DNA of 29,727 bases from Bacteroidales bacterium (GCA_016291185.1 JAEFAI010000029.1:1-29727), one strand, 5' to 3'; counted from the stretch's first letter, positions 16,373-26,789 are shown. The notes: generated by a model not told the origin, from the letters alone. Translations and numbers: made by a program.

Positions 16373-16962
16373 TGGCTGCGCGGCTGCACATACTCTTCGT
16401 TTTCCTGCTCGTGGGTGCTTTCACGGCCCACGGGCAGGATTTGCGTACGGCCGCCCGAGGTGAGCTGCAGGCCGTCTGCGCGGACGCGGACGGGCTCCAG
16501 TGGGCCGTCACGGATGCGGGGGAGGTCCTCCGTTCGCCGGACGGCGCCGCGTGGACCGTGTTCGATTTCAACGCGCAGTACGCGGGCTACTACCCGCAGA
16601 TGTCGTGGCGCGCCGTTGCGGCGGGCGGCGGCTCCGTGATGGTGGCCGGGCTGGACGCCGACGGCCATCTGGCTGTCTTTACCTCCAGCCGCGGCGCGGT
16701 CTGGAGCGCCCGCTCGCTGGAATACACCCTGGAAGGGGAGCGTGCCGAGCTGGATGTCACGCCCGTTTCGCTGAGCTATGACTCCCTGCGGGACAGTTTC
16801 TTCCTGTGCGGCAGCGGCGGCACGCTCTTCGAGATGCCGGGCTGCTCGCACTGTAACCGTCTGACGCGCTACCCCGCCGACACGCTCTACGCCCGCATCC
16901 AGGCGGGCTTCAATGCGCTGCTGCTGGGCAGCGGCGGCTTCCGAAAAGTAGAAATGCTATAA
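16372..16962 (+). CDS. Small secreted Asp-box (BNR/Ycf48-like) repeat protein
   Basis: A 196-residue protein with signal peptide MAARLHILFVFLLVGAFTAHG. It contains at least two Asp-box-like stretches typical of sialidase/Ycf48 propellers (WAVTDAGEVLRSPDGAAWTV and a second around FTSSRGAVWSARSLEY), plus SYDSLRDSFFLCGSGGTLFE later. With so few repeats it is too short for a complete propeller, so it may be a partial blade set or an accessory glycan-binding piece. Its ATG overlaps the GH3 stop (TAATG), which implies translational coupling. No catalytic signature was recognised; a role in xylan binding or complex assembly is only inferred from its place in the operon. Confidence 0.7.
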   Translation: MAARLHILFVFLLVGAFTAHGQDLRTAARGELQAVCADADGLQWAVTDAGEVLRSPDGAAWTVFDFNAQYAGYYPQMSWRAVAAGGGSVMVAGLDADGHLAVFTSSRGAVWSARSLEYTLEGERAELDVTPVSLSYDSLRDSFFLCGSGGTLFEMPGCSHCNRLTRYPADTLYARIQAGFNALLLGSGGFRKVEML

Positions 16963-16969
16963 AAATTAA

Positions 16970-19224
<2,255 letters not shown>

Positions 19225-19228
19225 ACCT

Positions 19229-20755
19229 ATGAAGAAAGCATTGCTTATTTTGGCGGCGGCGCTCGGCCTGAGCGCGTGCGCCAGCCAGGTGCCGGGCCAG
19301 GTCAAGGTGACCGGAGGCACGATCCAGGGCGAGGTCCTGGAAGGTATGACCGTGTACAAGGGCATCCCCTTCGCGGCGCCGCCCGTGGGCGAGCTGCGCT
19401 GGAAGGCGCCGCAGCCCGTCGTGGCCTGGCAGGGCATAAAGGAATGTAAGGACTTCGGCCCGAACCCGATGCAGGGCAACGGCGAAGGCTGCTCCGAGGA
19501 CTGCCTCTACCTGAACGTTTGGACCCCGGCCCAGAGTCCGAAGGAGAAACTCCCCGTGATGGTGTGGATCTACGGCGGCGGCTTTGCCGGCGGCGCGACG
19601 TCCTACTACGACGGCGCCCTGCTCGCGCAGAAGGGCGTGGTGCTCGTGAGCGTGGCCTACCGCGTGGGCAAGCTGGGCTTCCTGTCCCTGCCGGAGCTCT
19701 CCGCGGAGGACCCGCACGGCGTCAGCGGCAACTACGGCCTGCTGGACCAGATTGCCGGCCTGGAGTGGGTCCAGAAGAACATCGCCAGATTCGGCGGCGA
19801 CCCGGACAACGTGACCATCTTCGGCGAGTCCGCCGGCGGCATCTCCGTGAGCATGCTGTGCGCCTCGCCGCTGGCCAAGGGCCTCTTCGCCCGCGCCATC
19901 TCGCAGAGCGGCGGCTCCTTCGGCCCGACCAACCCGCAGTCCTACCCGGGTGAGAACATGCAGACCCTCGCCGTCGCCGAGCAGGCCAACCAGGCCTGGG
20001 CGAAGGCTGCCTTTGGGGAGAATTACACCCTGGAGCAGCTCCGCGCCGCGGACGCCAAGGCCGTCATGGGCGGCTTCGGCGGCTCCGGTGGCTGGCCCGT
20101 CACGGACGGTTACGTGATTCCCGACGACCAGTACAAGCTCTACGAGGCAGGGAAATACAACGATGTGGACGTGCTCATTGGCTACAACTCCGACGAAGGC
20201 CTGAGCTTCGGCTTCTCCTTTGGCGGCGGCAGCCACCAGGACCAGGTGCGCGCCCGCTATGAGGACCATGCCGACGCGCTGCTCGCCGCTTATCCGGTCG
20301 AGGCTGACGGCAAGGTCGGCAAGACCGCACGCGACCTCACGCGTGACGCCGCGTTCGGCTGGCAGACCTGGGCCTGGGCCCGTCTGCAGGAGCAGACCGG
20401 CCAGGGCAAGGTGTGGCTCTACTACTTCGACCAGCATCCCGACTACCCGGCAGGCGATCCGAAATTCGGTCAGGGCTCCCCGCACGGTCAGGACGTGGCC
20501 TACGTGTTCGGCAACCCTGAGGAGGTGCAGCCGACCGACATGGCGCTCTCCGGCTGGATGATGGACTACTGGACCAACTTCGCCAAGACGGGCGACCCGA
20601 ACGGCGAGGGCCTCGCCGAGTGGCCGCGTTTCACGAACGAAGCGCCGCAGACGATGGTGCTCACCGGCACTGGCTGCTACGCCGCTCCGGTCCCTTCCGA
20701 GCAGGCCCTGTGGGTGCTGGACGAGTACTTCGCCTGGCGCCGCAGCCAGGAATAA
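19229..20755 (+). CDS. Type-B carboxylesterase lipoprotein (COesterase family)
   Basis: The 508-residue alpha/beta hydrolase has a lipobox (LSAC, Cys17). Family features are YKGIPFAAPPVGELRWKAP, EDCLYLNVWTP, the oxyanion hole GGG in WIYGGGFAGG (116-118), nucleophile S201 in FGESAGG, E323 in NSDEG, and H419 in SPHGQDVAYVFG. All three catalytic residues are present. The family hydrolyses diverse carboxyl esters. In this operon a role on xylan acetyl or cinnamoyl groups is likely but not shown by sequence. It starts 4 bases after the previous stop. Confidence 0.92.
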   Translation: MKKALLILAAALGLSACASQVPGQVKVTGGTIQGEVLEGMTVYKGIPFAAPPVGELRWKAPQPVVAWQGIKECKDFGPNPMQGNGEGCSEDCLYLNVWTPAQSPKEKLPVMVWIYGGGFAGGATSYYDGALLAQKGVVLVSVAYRVGKLGFLSLPELSAEDPHGVSGNYGLLDQIAGLEWVQKNIARFGGDPDNVTIFGESAGGISVSMLCASPLAKGLFARAISQSGGSFGPTNPQSYPGENMQTLAVAEQANQAWAKAAFGENYTLEQLRAADAKAVMGGFGGSGGWPVTDGYVIPDDQYKLYEAGKYNDVDVLIGYNSDEGLSFGFSFGGGSHQDQVRARYEDHADALLAAYPVEADGKVGKTARDLTRDAAFGWQTWAWARLQEQTGQGKVWLYYFDQHPDYPAGDPKFGQGSPHGQDVAYVFGNPEEVQPTDMALSGWMMDYWTNFAKTGDPNGEGLAEWPRFTNEAPQTMVLTGTGCYAAPVPSEQALWVLDEYFAWRRSQE

Positions 20756-20787
20756 CAAACCACTGACAATCAATTAACCAAAAGAAA

Positions 20788-23397
20788 ATGAAACACTTGT
20801 TTTCCGCCGGACTGGCCCTCGTGGCCAGCCTGACGCTGGCGGCCCAGAACCCCATCATCCGGACGTCCTACACGCCGGATCCGGCGCCCTACGCGCACGG
20901 CAACACCCTCTACCTGGCCGTCGATCACGACGAAGACGACGCCACCTACTTCAAGATGAAGGACTGGCAGCTCTACAGCACCGAGGATATGGTCAACTGG
21001 ACCTACCTCGGCACGCCGGTCACCACGGCCACCTTCCCCTGGGCCTTCCAGGGCGACCGCGCCTGGGCGTCCCAGCTCGTGGAGCGCGGCGGGAAGTGGT
21101 ACTGGTACGTCTGTCTGACGGAGGCGGCCACGCGTGCAGACGCGCTGGCCGTCGCCGTGGCGGACGACCCGCAGGGTCCGTACGTGGACGCCCTCGGCGG
21201 GCCCCTTGCCACGGGCTTCGCCTTCATCGATCCGTGCGTCTTCCTGGATGACGACGGCAGCGCCTGGCTCATCTGGGGCAACAAGGGCTGCTGGTACGGC
21301 CGTCTGGGCGACGATATGATTTCCTTCCCGGAGGGCTACCGGGAAATCCCCGGCTGGGGCGACCCGGCCTGCTTCGGCCCCGAATCCATGAAGCCTGACT
21401 GGTCGGACGGAGGCAAGCAGAAGCTGATGGTCGGCTACGAAGAGGGCCCCTGGCTCTACAAGCGCGCCGGCACTTACTACCTGTCCTACCCGGCCGGCGG
21501 CGTGCCCGAGCACATGGCTTACTCCACTGCGCCGTCCATCCACGGCCCCTGGACCTACCGGGGCCGCATCATGGACGAAGCGCAGAACAGCTTTACCATC
21601 CACGGCGGCAACGTGGACTTCCGCGGCCACCATTATATGTTCTACCACAACGGCGCCCTGCCCAACGGCGGCGGCTTCCACCGCAGCGCCTGCGTGGAGG
21701 AATTCACCTTCGGCCCGGACGGGTCGATCCCTTTCATTCCCTTCACGGAAAAGGGCGTGGAGCCCCTCCAGACGCTCAATCCCTACGTGATGACGCAGGC
21801 GGAGACGATGGCCTCGAGCTATGGCCTCAAGACCGACCGCGAGGCGGGCAAGCGCCATTGGGTCACGTCCGTGCACAACGGCGACTGGCTCTGCGTGCGC
21901 AACGTCGATTTCGGCGCGCAGCCGGCCGTGCTCGTGTCGCTGGAGATGCTGAATTTCCAGAACCCCGGCACGGTGGACTTCTTCCTCGACGAGCTGGGCG
22001 GCAGCACCATCGCTTCCGTGCCCGTGAACGGGGAGAATATGCTTGTGAAGGCGCCCGTGGACGCGCGCGCAACGGGGGTCCACGACCTCTACCTGCTCTT
22101 CCGGGGCGGGGACGGCGAGCTCTTCGACCTGGACTGGTGGGTCTTCAACAACCACCTGAACCTGCCGATCATCCAGACCAAGTACACCGCCGACCCGGCG
22201 CCGTACGTGCACGACGGGGTGATCTACCTCTACACCACTCACGACGAGGACGGTGCCGAGGGCTTCGAGATGTTCGACTGGCTGCTCTACACCAGCACCG
22301 ACATGGTCAACTGGACGGACCACGGGGCCGTGGCCTCGCTGGACGACTTCGCCTGGTACGAGGGCAAGAACGGCGCCTGGGCCGAGTGTGTGGTGGAGCG
22401 GAACGGGAAATGGTATATGTACTGCCCGATCCACGGCCACGGCATCGGCGTGCTGGTGTCCGATTCGCCCTACGGGCCGTTCAAGGACCCGCTCGGCGAG
22501 CCGCTGGTCTGGCAGAAGGAACACTGGTACGACATCGACCCGTCGGTCTTCATCGACGACGACGGGCAAGCTTACATGTACTGGGGCAACCCGAACGTCT
22601 ATTGGGCGAAGCTTAACGAGGACATGATCTCGCTTGACGGTCCCATCCACCAGCTCGACTACAAGATCGACTTCTACCAGGAAGGCCCGTGGTTCTACAA
22701 GCACGACGGCCGCTACTACCTGGCCTTCGCCTCGACCTGCTGCCCGGAGGGCATCGGCTACGCCATGGCAGACAGCCCCACCGGCCCCTGGCGGTCGATG
22801 GGCCATATTATGGACCGCACCTGGCGCACCCGGGGCAATCACCCCGGCATCATCGAGTACAAGGGCCAGTCCTACGTGTTCGGCCTGAACTACGACCTGA
22901 TGCACCTGAAGACCTTCAAGCACGCCGAGCAGCGGAGCGTCTCCGCCGCCCCGATGTACTACGAGCCGGACGGCTCCATCCGTAAGGTCCCGTATTGGCT
23001 GGACAATGTCCTGGAGCAGATCGAGCCCTTCAACCCGTATCGCCGCGTGGAGGCCGAGACCATGGCCTGGGGCTACGGCCTCAAGACCCGCAAGGATGAG
23101 GCGCGCGGCGTCGTGGTGAACGACATCGACGCCGGCGAGCACCTGCTCGTGAAGGGCGTGGATTTCGGCGCCCGCGGTGCCCGGTCGCTGAGCGCCTGCG
23201 TGCAGGCCCCTGCCGGCGGCTGCATCGAGGTGCACCTCGACAGCCCGGACGGGCCGCTGGCGGGCACGCTGAAGCTCAAGCCCGGCCAGGGCTGGAAGCA
23301 GCAGACCGCCAGCCTGAGCGGCGCGAAGGGCGTGCATGACCTTTGTTTCGTCTTCGCCGAAGGCGGATTCGAATGGGATTGGTGGACGATAAAATAG
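20788..23397 (+). CDS. Tandem GH43-CBM6-GH43-CBM6 glycosidase
   Basis: One secreted 869-residue polypeptide carries two complete GH43 modules, each followed by a CBM6-like jelly roll. The signal peptide ends near residue 19 (TLAAQ). Module 1 (about 21-330) has D31 in YTPDPAPY, D148 in IDPCVF and E219 in YEEGPWLY. CBM6-1 (about 336-455) begins QAETMASSYGLKT and ends LDWWVFN. Module 2 (about 460-745) has D469 in YTADPAPY, D584 in IDPSVF and E632 in QEGPWFY. CBM6-2 (about 748-869) begins EAETMAWGYGLKT and ends WDWWTIK. Both active sites look intact, and the halves are clearly related but well diverged, so they may have different specificities (xylosidase versus arabinofuranosidase). The 32-base gap upstream is the longest in the operon. 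Confidence 0.92.
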   Translation: MKHLFSAGLALVASLTLAAQNPIIRTSYTPDPAPYAHGNTLYLAVDHDEDDATYFKMKDWQLYSTEDMVNWTYLGTPVTTATFPWAFQGDRAWASQLVERGGKWYWYVCLTEAATRADALAVAVADDPQGPYVDALGGPLATGFAFIDPCVFLDDDGSAWLIWGNKGCWYGRLGDDMISFPEGYREIPGWGDPACFGPESMKPDWSDGGKQKLMVGYEEGPWLYKRAGTYYLSYPAGGVPEHMAYSTAPSIHGPWTYRGRIMDEAQNSFTIHGGNVDFRGHHYMFYHNGALPNGGGFHRSACVEEFTFGPDGSIPFIPFTEKGVEPLQTLNPYVMTQAETMASSYGLKTDREAGKRHWVTSVHNGDWLCVRNVDFGAQPAVLVSLEMLNFQNPGTVDFFLDELGGSTIASVPVNGENMLVKAPVDARATGVHDLYLLFRGGDGELFDLDWWVFNNHLNLPIIQTKYTADPAPYVHDGVIYLYTTHDEDGAEGFEMFDWLLYTSTDMVNWTDHGAVASLDDFAWYEGKNGAWAECVVERNGKWYMYCPIHGHGIGVLVSDSPYGPFKDPLGEPLVWQKEHWYDIDPSVFIDDDGQAYMYWGNPNVYWAKLNEDMISLDGPIHQLDYKIDFYQEGPWFYKHDGRYYLAFASTCCPEGIGYAMADSPTGPWRSMGHIMDRTWRTRGNHPGIIEYKGQSYVFGLNYDLMHLKTFKHAEQRSVSAAPMYYEPDGSIRKVPYWLDNVLEQIEPFNPYRRVEAETMAWGYGLKTRKDEARGVVVNDIDAGEHLLVKGVDFGARGARSLSACVQAPAGGCIEVHLDSPDGPLAGTLKLKPGQGWKQQTASLSGAKGVHDLCFVFAEGGFEWDWWTIK

Positions 23398-23403
23398 CGC
23401 AAT

Positions 23404-24966
23404 ATGAAATTAACCAGAATCTTCCTGCTGGGCCTGGGCGCGCTGCTCTGCGCCGCCTGCGCCCACCCCACGACGCATTGCGTCAACCCGCTGACCTACA
23501 CCGACATCCCGGACAACGATGTGATCCGGGTGGGGGAGGACTACTACATGGTCAGCACCACAATGTATTACTGCCCCGGCGCGCCCATCATGCATTCGCG
23601 CGACCTGGTGCACTGGCGCCTCGTGGACTATGTCTACGACTGCCTCGAGGACGACGACGTCTATAACCTGCGCGACGGCCGCAACGCCTACGGCAAGGGC
23701 CAGTGGGCGACGTCGCTGCGCTACGAGAACGGCCGCTTTTGGGCGCTCTTCATCGCCAACGACCAGCGCAAGACTTATATCTATTCGACTGAGAAGATCG
23801 GGCAGCCCTGGACGCGCAGCGTCATCGACCGGCCCTTCCACGACGCTTCGCTCCTCTTCGAGGACGGGCGCGTCTATGTGGTCTGGGGCAACGGCGAGAT
23901 CCACATCACCGAGCTGGAGTCGGACCTGACGGCTGTCAAGGAGGGTGGGGTGGACCAGGTGCTCTTCACGAGCCCCCGCGAGGGCTATATCCTTCGCGCC
24001 GAGGGCGCCCACATCTACCACATCGGCGACTGGTATTACGTGCTCGTCATCGACTGGCCGGCCGGCGGTGTGCGTACGGAGACCTGCTGGCGCAGCAGTA
24101 CGCTGCTGGGCGAGTATGAGCCGAAGACCATCCTGCAGGGCCCGTTCGACGGGCGCGGGGACGGTGTGGCGCAGGGCGCCATCTTCGACACGCCGAAGGG
24201 CGACTGGTACGCGATGATGTTCCAGGACCACGGCGGCGTGGGTCGCATCCCGACGCTCCAGCCGATGTTCTGGGAGGATGGCTGGCCCATTCTGGGCGAG
24301 GGGACCGTGCCCGTGAAGGAGTTCGACGTGAACCTGGCCCCCGACGGGGAGGATTATGTCTGGGCTTCCGACGAGTTCGACACCGACCAGCTCGCGCTGG
24401 TCTGGCAGTGGAACCACAAGCCGCTGGACGGCTGTTGGTCGCTCAGCGAACGTCCCGGCTGGCTGCGCCTGACCACCGGCCAGCTTGCTACGGGCCTGCC
24501 TGATGCGCGTAATACGCTGACTCAGCGGACCTTCGGCCCGCAGTGTGTGAGCAGCGTGCTGCTGGACGCTTCCGGTCTGCAGGTCGGTGATTTCGCGGGC
24601 CTGAGTGCCTTCCAGAGCAATCGCGCCGATATCGGTCTGCGCCGCACGGAGGCCGGGCTGGAGCTCTATGCCATCCACGAGGGGCCGCAGCGGGGTCCCG
24701 ACCGGACGATGACCCGCGTGCAGACGGAGCTGCTCTGCGTCCCCGCGCAGGCGGAGACCGTTCAGTTGCGCGTGCGCTACGATTTCGACAAGGATCAGGC
24801 CTGGCTGGGTTACAGCTGGGACGGTGCCGCGTGGACCGAGCTGGACACGCCGCTGCAGATGCGCTTCTCGCTGGACTACTTCACCGGCTACCGCTCCGCC
24901 CTCTACTGCTACGCCACGCGCGAGCTGGGCGGCCACGCCGACTTCGACTGGTTCCACCAGGAATAG
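23404..24966 (+). CDS. GH43 (subfamily 12-like) beta-xylosidase/arabinofuranosidase lipoprotein
   Basis: The 520-residue protein has a lipobox (LCAAC, Cys19), so it is probably anchored in a membrane. The GH43 propeller shows NPLTYTDIPDNDVIRVGEDYYMVSTTM with base D37, D147 in FHDASLLFED and acid E200 in LRAEGAHIYH. A C-terminal concanavalin-like domain (about 325-520, GH43 C2 type) starts near WASDEFDTDQLALVWQWNHKP and contains RPGWLRL and the terminal GGHADFDWF. This arrangement matches Bacteroidetes GH43_12 enzymes, in which the C-terminal sandwich helps shape the active site. It starts 6 bases after the previous stop and is the last gene of the operon; a palindromic repeat follows immediately. 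Confidence 0.92.
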   Translation: MKLTRIFLLGLGALLCAACAHPTTHCVNPLTYTDIPDNDVIRVGEDYYMVSTTMYYCPGAPIMHSRDLVHWRLVDYVYDCLEDDDVYNLRDGRNAYGKGQWATSLRYENGRFWALFIANDQRKTYIYSTEKIGQPWTRSVIDRPFHDASLLFEDGRVYVVWGNGEIHITELESDLTAVKEGGVDQVLFTSPREGYILRAEGAHIYHIGDWYYVLVIDWPAGGVRTETCWRSSTLLGEYEPKTILQGPFDGRGDGVAQGAIFDTPKGDWYAMMFQDHGGVGRIPTLQPMFWEDGWPILGEGTVPVKEFDVNLAPDGEDYVWASDEFDTDQLALVWQWNHKPLDGCWSLSERPGWLRLTTGQLATGLPDARNTLTQRTFGPQCVSSVLLDASGLQVGDFAGLSAFQSNRADIGLRRTEAGLELYAIHEGPQRGPDRTMTRVQTELLCVPAQAETVQLRVRYDFDKDQAWLGYSWDGAAWTELDTPLQMRFSLDYFTGYRSALYCYATRELGGHADFDWFHQE

Positions 24967-24972
24967 ACCTCC

Positions 24973-25000
24973 GTCATGCCCGACCTGATCGGGCGTCTCC
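24973..25000 (+). repeat. Small palindromic repeat overlapping the 3' end of the WYL gene
   Basis: GTCAT-GCCCGA-CCTGA-TCGGGC-GTCTCC: arms 24978-24983 and 24989-24994. It nearly matches the copy at 26619-26647. It supplies the last codons and stop of the minus-strand WYL gene and lies 6 bases after the operon's last stop, where it could act as a hairpin for either transcript, though it has no T-run. Confidence 0.75.
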
Positions 25001-25897
25001 TAGGATGAGCTCCGCCCTTTCCCGCAGGAAGGCGCGGAGTTCATCGCCTTCCAGTACCTTGACGAACTTCGACAGCCCGAGCACGAAGCGCCCGACGCCC
25101 TCCATCCCGCGCACGTCGCCTTCCCAGATCCAGTGGTCGTCCTCGTGGGAGAGGCCCCCCTCGGCCATGGGAAACTCCTCCACCAGCAGGTTCTTCGCCA
25201 CGTAGTCGAGCCGCAGCTTGACGTGGGTGGGCGCGTGCCCGTGCATGCGGAAGGCGTCCAGCGGCTCGTCCTCGTGGGCGTCTTCGTGCTCCCAGGCGTC
25301 TTCCAGCAGCTGGACCTCGCCGATGCGCGCCACCTTGAAACGCTTGTTCACGCCGTCCCGGGTGTCCAGTGCCCAGATATCGATATAATTGTTATTCAAC
25401 CGGTAAGGCTCCACGCGGTAGTCCTTGGTCTGGTGCGAGTGGGAGGAGGAGTAGCCCTTTAGCGTGACGCAGCGCTTCTCCTTGATGGCCGTGGTCAGCG
25501 CGTCGATGATGGCGGAGTTGTTCTTCCGCCCGCCGAAGCTGCTGATCGTGGAGATGTCGTAAACCGCCGCCAACTTGCGCCGCAGGCCCTGCTTGATGGG
25601 GCTGGTGTCGTCCAGCTGGTCCATCAGGTGGTTGACGATGTAGGCCTCCTCGTCGGAGAAATAGACGATCTTCGACAGGTCCGTGAAGGGCTTGCGGAGC
25701 GTCGCCAGCCGGTACACGTTGCCGCTGGGGTTGACCTTCTGCACGGCGAAGCCGGCTTCCTTGAAGGTGTCGAGGTAGCGGTAAATCGTGCGGCGCGACA
25801 TGTCGAGCCGCTCCATCAGGTCGTCGATGCTGTACTCCACGTTCGAAGAGAGCAGCTGGATCAGGCGCAGCAGGCGTTCTACTTTGGGTTGGTCCAT
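24974..25897 (-). CDS. WYL-domain transcriptional regulator (HTH-WYL)
   Basis: The 307-residue regulator has an N-terminal winged HTH of the DeoR/HTH_11 type (about 5-60, LIQLLSSNVEYSIDDLMERLDMSRRTIYRYLDTFKEAGF). A WYL domain (about 140-215) includes YSSSHSHQTKDYRVEPYRL and IWALDTRDGVNKRFKVARI, and a WCX-type C-terminus ends LGLSKFVKVLEGDELRAFLRERAELIL. WYL domains sense ligands or nucleic acids. The ATG at 25897 is preferred; an earlier in-frame TTG would fall inside the inverted repeat 25914-25939. The last eight residues (GDARSGRA) and the stop come from a palindromic repeat. It is convergent with the xylan operon and divergent from the small ORF/HD pair; which of these it controls is open. 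Confidence 0.87.
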   Translation of the reverse strand: MDQPKVERLLRLIQLLSSNVEYSIDDLMERLDMSRRTIYRYLDTFKEAGFAVQKVNPSGNVYRLATLRKPFTDLSKIVYFSDEEAYIVNHLMDQLDDTSPIKQGLRRKLAAVYDISTISSFGGRKNNSAIIDALTTAIKEKRCVTLKGYSSSHSHQTKDYRVEPYRLNNNYIDIWALDTRDGVNKRFKVARIGEVQLLEDAWEHEDAHEDEPLDAFRMHGHAPTHVKLRLDYVAKNLLVEEFPMAEGGLSHEDDHWIWEGDVRGMEGVGRFVLGLSKFVKVLEGDELRAFLRERAELILGDARSGRA

Positions 25898-25913
25898 GGC
25901 AGTCAGAGTTTTA

Positions 25914-25939
25914 TGCAAAAATTGCAAATTATTTTTGCA
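25914..25939. promoter_or_regulatory. Candidate operator: 9-bp perfect inverted repeat
   Basis: TGCAAAAAT (25914-25922) and ATTTTTGCA (25931-25939) flank an 8-base spacer. It lies 17 bases before the WYL ATG, overlaps a TAATTTG -7-like element on that strand, and sits upstream of the divergent -7 box at 25967. Size and symmetry suit a dimeric regulator, most simply the WYL protein itself. Confidence 0.5.
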
Positions 25940-25966
25940 TTGTCAAGAGTTGGCAAAACGCAGCCG

Positions 25967-25974
25967 TATCTTTG
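25967..25974 (+). promoter_or_regulatory. -7 box for the small ORF and HD hydrolase gene
   Basis: TATCTTTG followed by CA is the classic Bacteroidetes -7 form. A TTG at 25950-25952 lies somewhat close for -33. The leader to the ATG at 26018 would be about 38 bases. Confidence 0.65.
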
Positions 25975-26017
25975 CACCAGCAAAGAGCAAGAAAGCAACC
26001 CGTAAAAAGATAGTATT

Positions 26018-26128
26018 ATGCAGACTACGATTGATTTTTCCTTGTTGAGCGACGCCGTTCGCTCCGAGATGATGGCCCTGATCGACGACTTGGGTCTGGA
26101 GTTGGTCCCGCAGCCGCAAACCTGCTAA
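26018..26128 (+). CDS. Small ORF, 36 residues, unknown function
   Basis: This ATG is the first after a good -7 box and opens a 36-codon frame ending at TAA 26128. The product begins MQTTIDFSLLSDAVRSEMMA and ends PQPQTC. The middle (VRSEMMALIDDLGLELV) reads as an amphipathic helix. There is no signal peptide and I recognise no family. The HD hydrolase gene follows 12 bases later, so the two are probably co-transcribed. It could be a true small protein or a leader whose translation influences the next gene. Confidence 0.5.
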   Translation: MQTTIDFSLLSDAVRSEMMALIDDLGLELVPQPQTC

Positions 26129-26140
26129 TTCGCCTGCCTT

Positions 26141-26608
26141 ATGATGAGCATCGAGGAGATCACCCAACTGGCGATCCGCGCCCACAGCGGGCAGAAGGAC
26201 ATGATCGGCAACCCGGCCATCCTGCATGTGCTCTCCGTCGGCCTGATGGGGGAGACCGAGCAGGAGAAGAAGGCCGGCTTCCTGCACGATGTCGTGGAGG
26301 ACACGGACTTGACGCTCGAGGACCTGCGCCGGCAGGGCATCGAGGAGGACGTCCTGGCGGCCGTGGATCTGCTGACGCACCGGGACGGCATCAGCTATGA
26401 GGACTATGTCCGGAATATCGTGGCCTCCGGCAACGAGACCGCCATCCACGTGAAGCTGAACGATTTGCGCCAGAATATCGGCCGGGCGGCGGATTCGATC
26501 CTGACGCTGGAGTCCTGCGGCCGCCGGGACGACGCGCTCCTGCGCGAGATCGTCCGCATCGCCGCCCTCCATGGTTGGGCCGAGCAGTACATCCTCTCCG
26601 CCGCATAG
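26141..26608 (+). CDS. Stand-alone HD-domain hydrolase, SpoT/MESH1-like
   Basis: The 155-residue protein is essentially one RSH-type HD domain. AIRAHSGQKDMIGNPAILHVLSV (H29 in place of the usual HP histidine), FLHDVVEDTDLTLEDL (H49, D50) and VKLNDLRQNIG (D108) match the four metal ligands of the (p)ppGpp hydrolase domain. The synthetase, TGS and ACT domains of full RelA/SpoT are absent. By analogy with small alarmone hydrolases it may degrade (p)ppGpp or a related nucleotide. The usual PYxxHP is changed to NPAILHV, so the substrate may differ. The second codon is also ATG. Confidence 0.8.
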   Translation: MMSIEEITQLAIRAHSGQKDMIGNPAILHVLSVGLMGETEQEKKAGFLHDVVEDTDLTLEDLRRQGIEEDVLAAVDLLTHRDGISYEDYVRNIVASGNETAIHVKLNDLRQNIGRAADSILTLESCGRRDDALLREIVRIAALHGWAEQYILSAA

Positions 26609-26618
26609 TCTCCCTCTC

Positions 26619-26754
26619 GTCATGCCCGGCTCCGACCGGGCATCTCCTCCCATAGTCATTCCGGGCCCCCTGGAGTCATTCCTGGTTTGACCCGGAATCT
26701 TGTTATTCGCTGGCTCCCTTTTTTCGTCATTCGCCGGCCCCGACCGGCGAATCT
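26619..26754 (+). repeat. Array of small palindromic repeats
   Basis: Three clear and two partial units all run in the same direction. 26619-26647: ATGCCCGG/CCGGGCAT, perfect 8-bp arms. 26655-26674: partial, GTCATTCCGGG. 26675-26700: ATTCCTGG/CCCGGAAT, one mismatch. 26703-26718: partial, TTATTCGCTGG. 26726-26754: ATTCGCCGG/CCGGCGAAT, perfect 9-bp arms. The shared frame is GTyAT + arm + 4-6 bases ending in GA + arm + ATCT. Stems differ, with changes in one arm matched in the other in most units, which argues for conserved structure rather than sequence. Confidence 0.8.
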
Positions 26755-26775
26755 TGTATATTCAAAATATATGTG

Positions 26776-26783
26776 TACCTTTG
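26776..26783 (+). promoter_or_regulatory. -7 box of an orphan promoter
   Basis: TACCTTTG followed by CA, with TTG at 26756-26758 (17 bases between). No protein-coding frame follows before the hairpin terminator at 26836, and the next gene is on the opposite strand. Confidence 0.6.
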
Positions 26784-26789
26784 CAAAAG

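Noticed and set aside
20770..23337. 855-codon open frame opposite the tandem GH43 gene
   Set aside because: Same reason: the opposite strand has two intact GH43 active sites and a signal peptide.
26619..26754. CRISPR array
   Set aside because: Units are self-complementary, differ in sequence, and have no regular unique spacers or cas genes.
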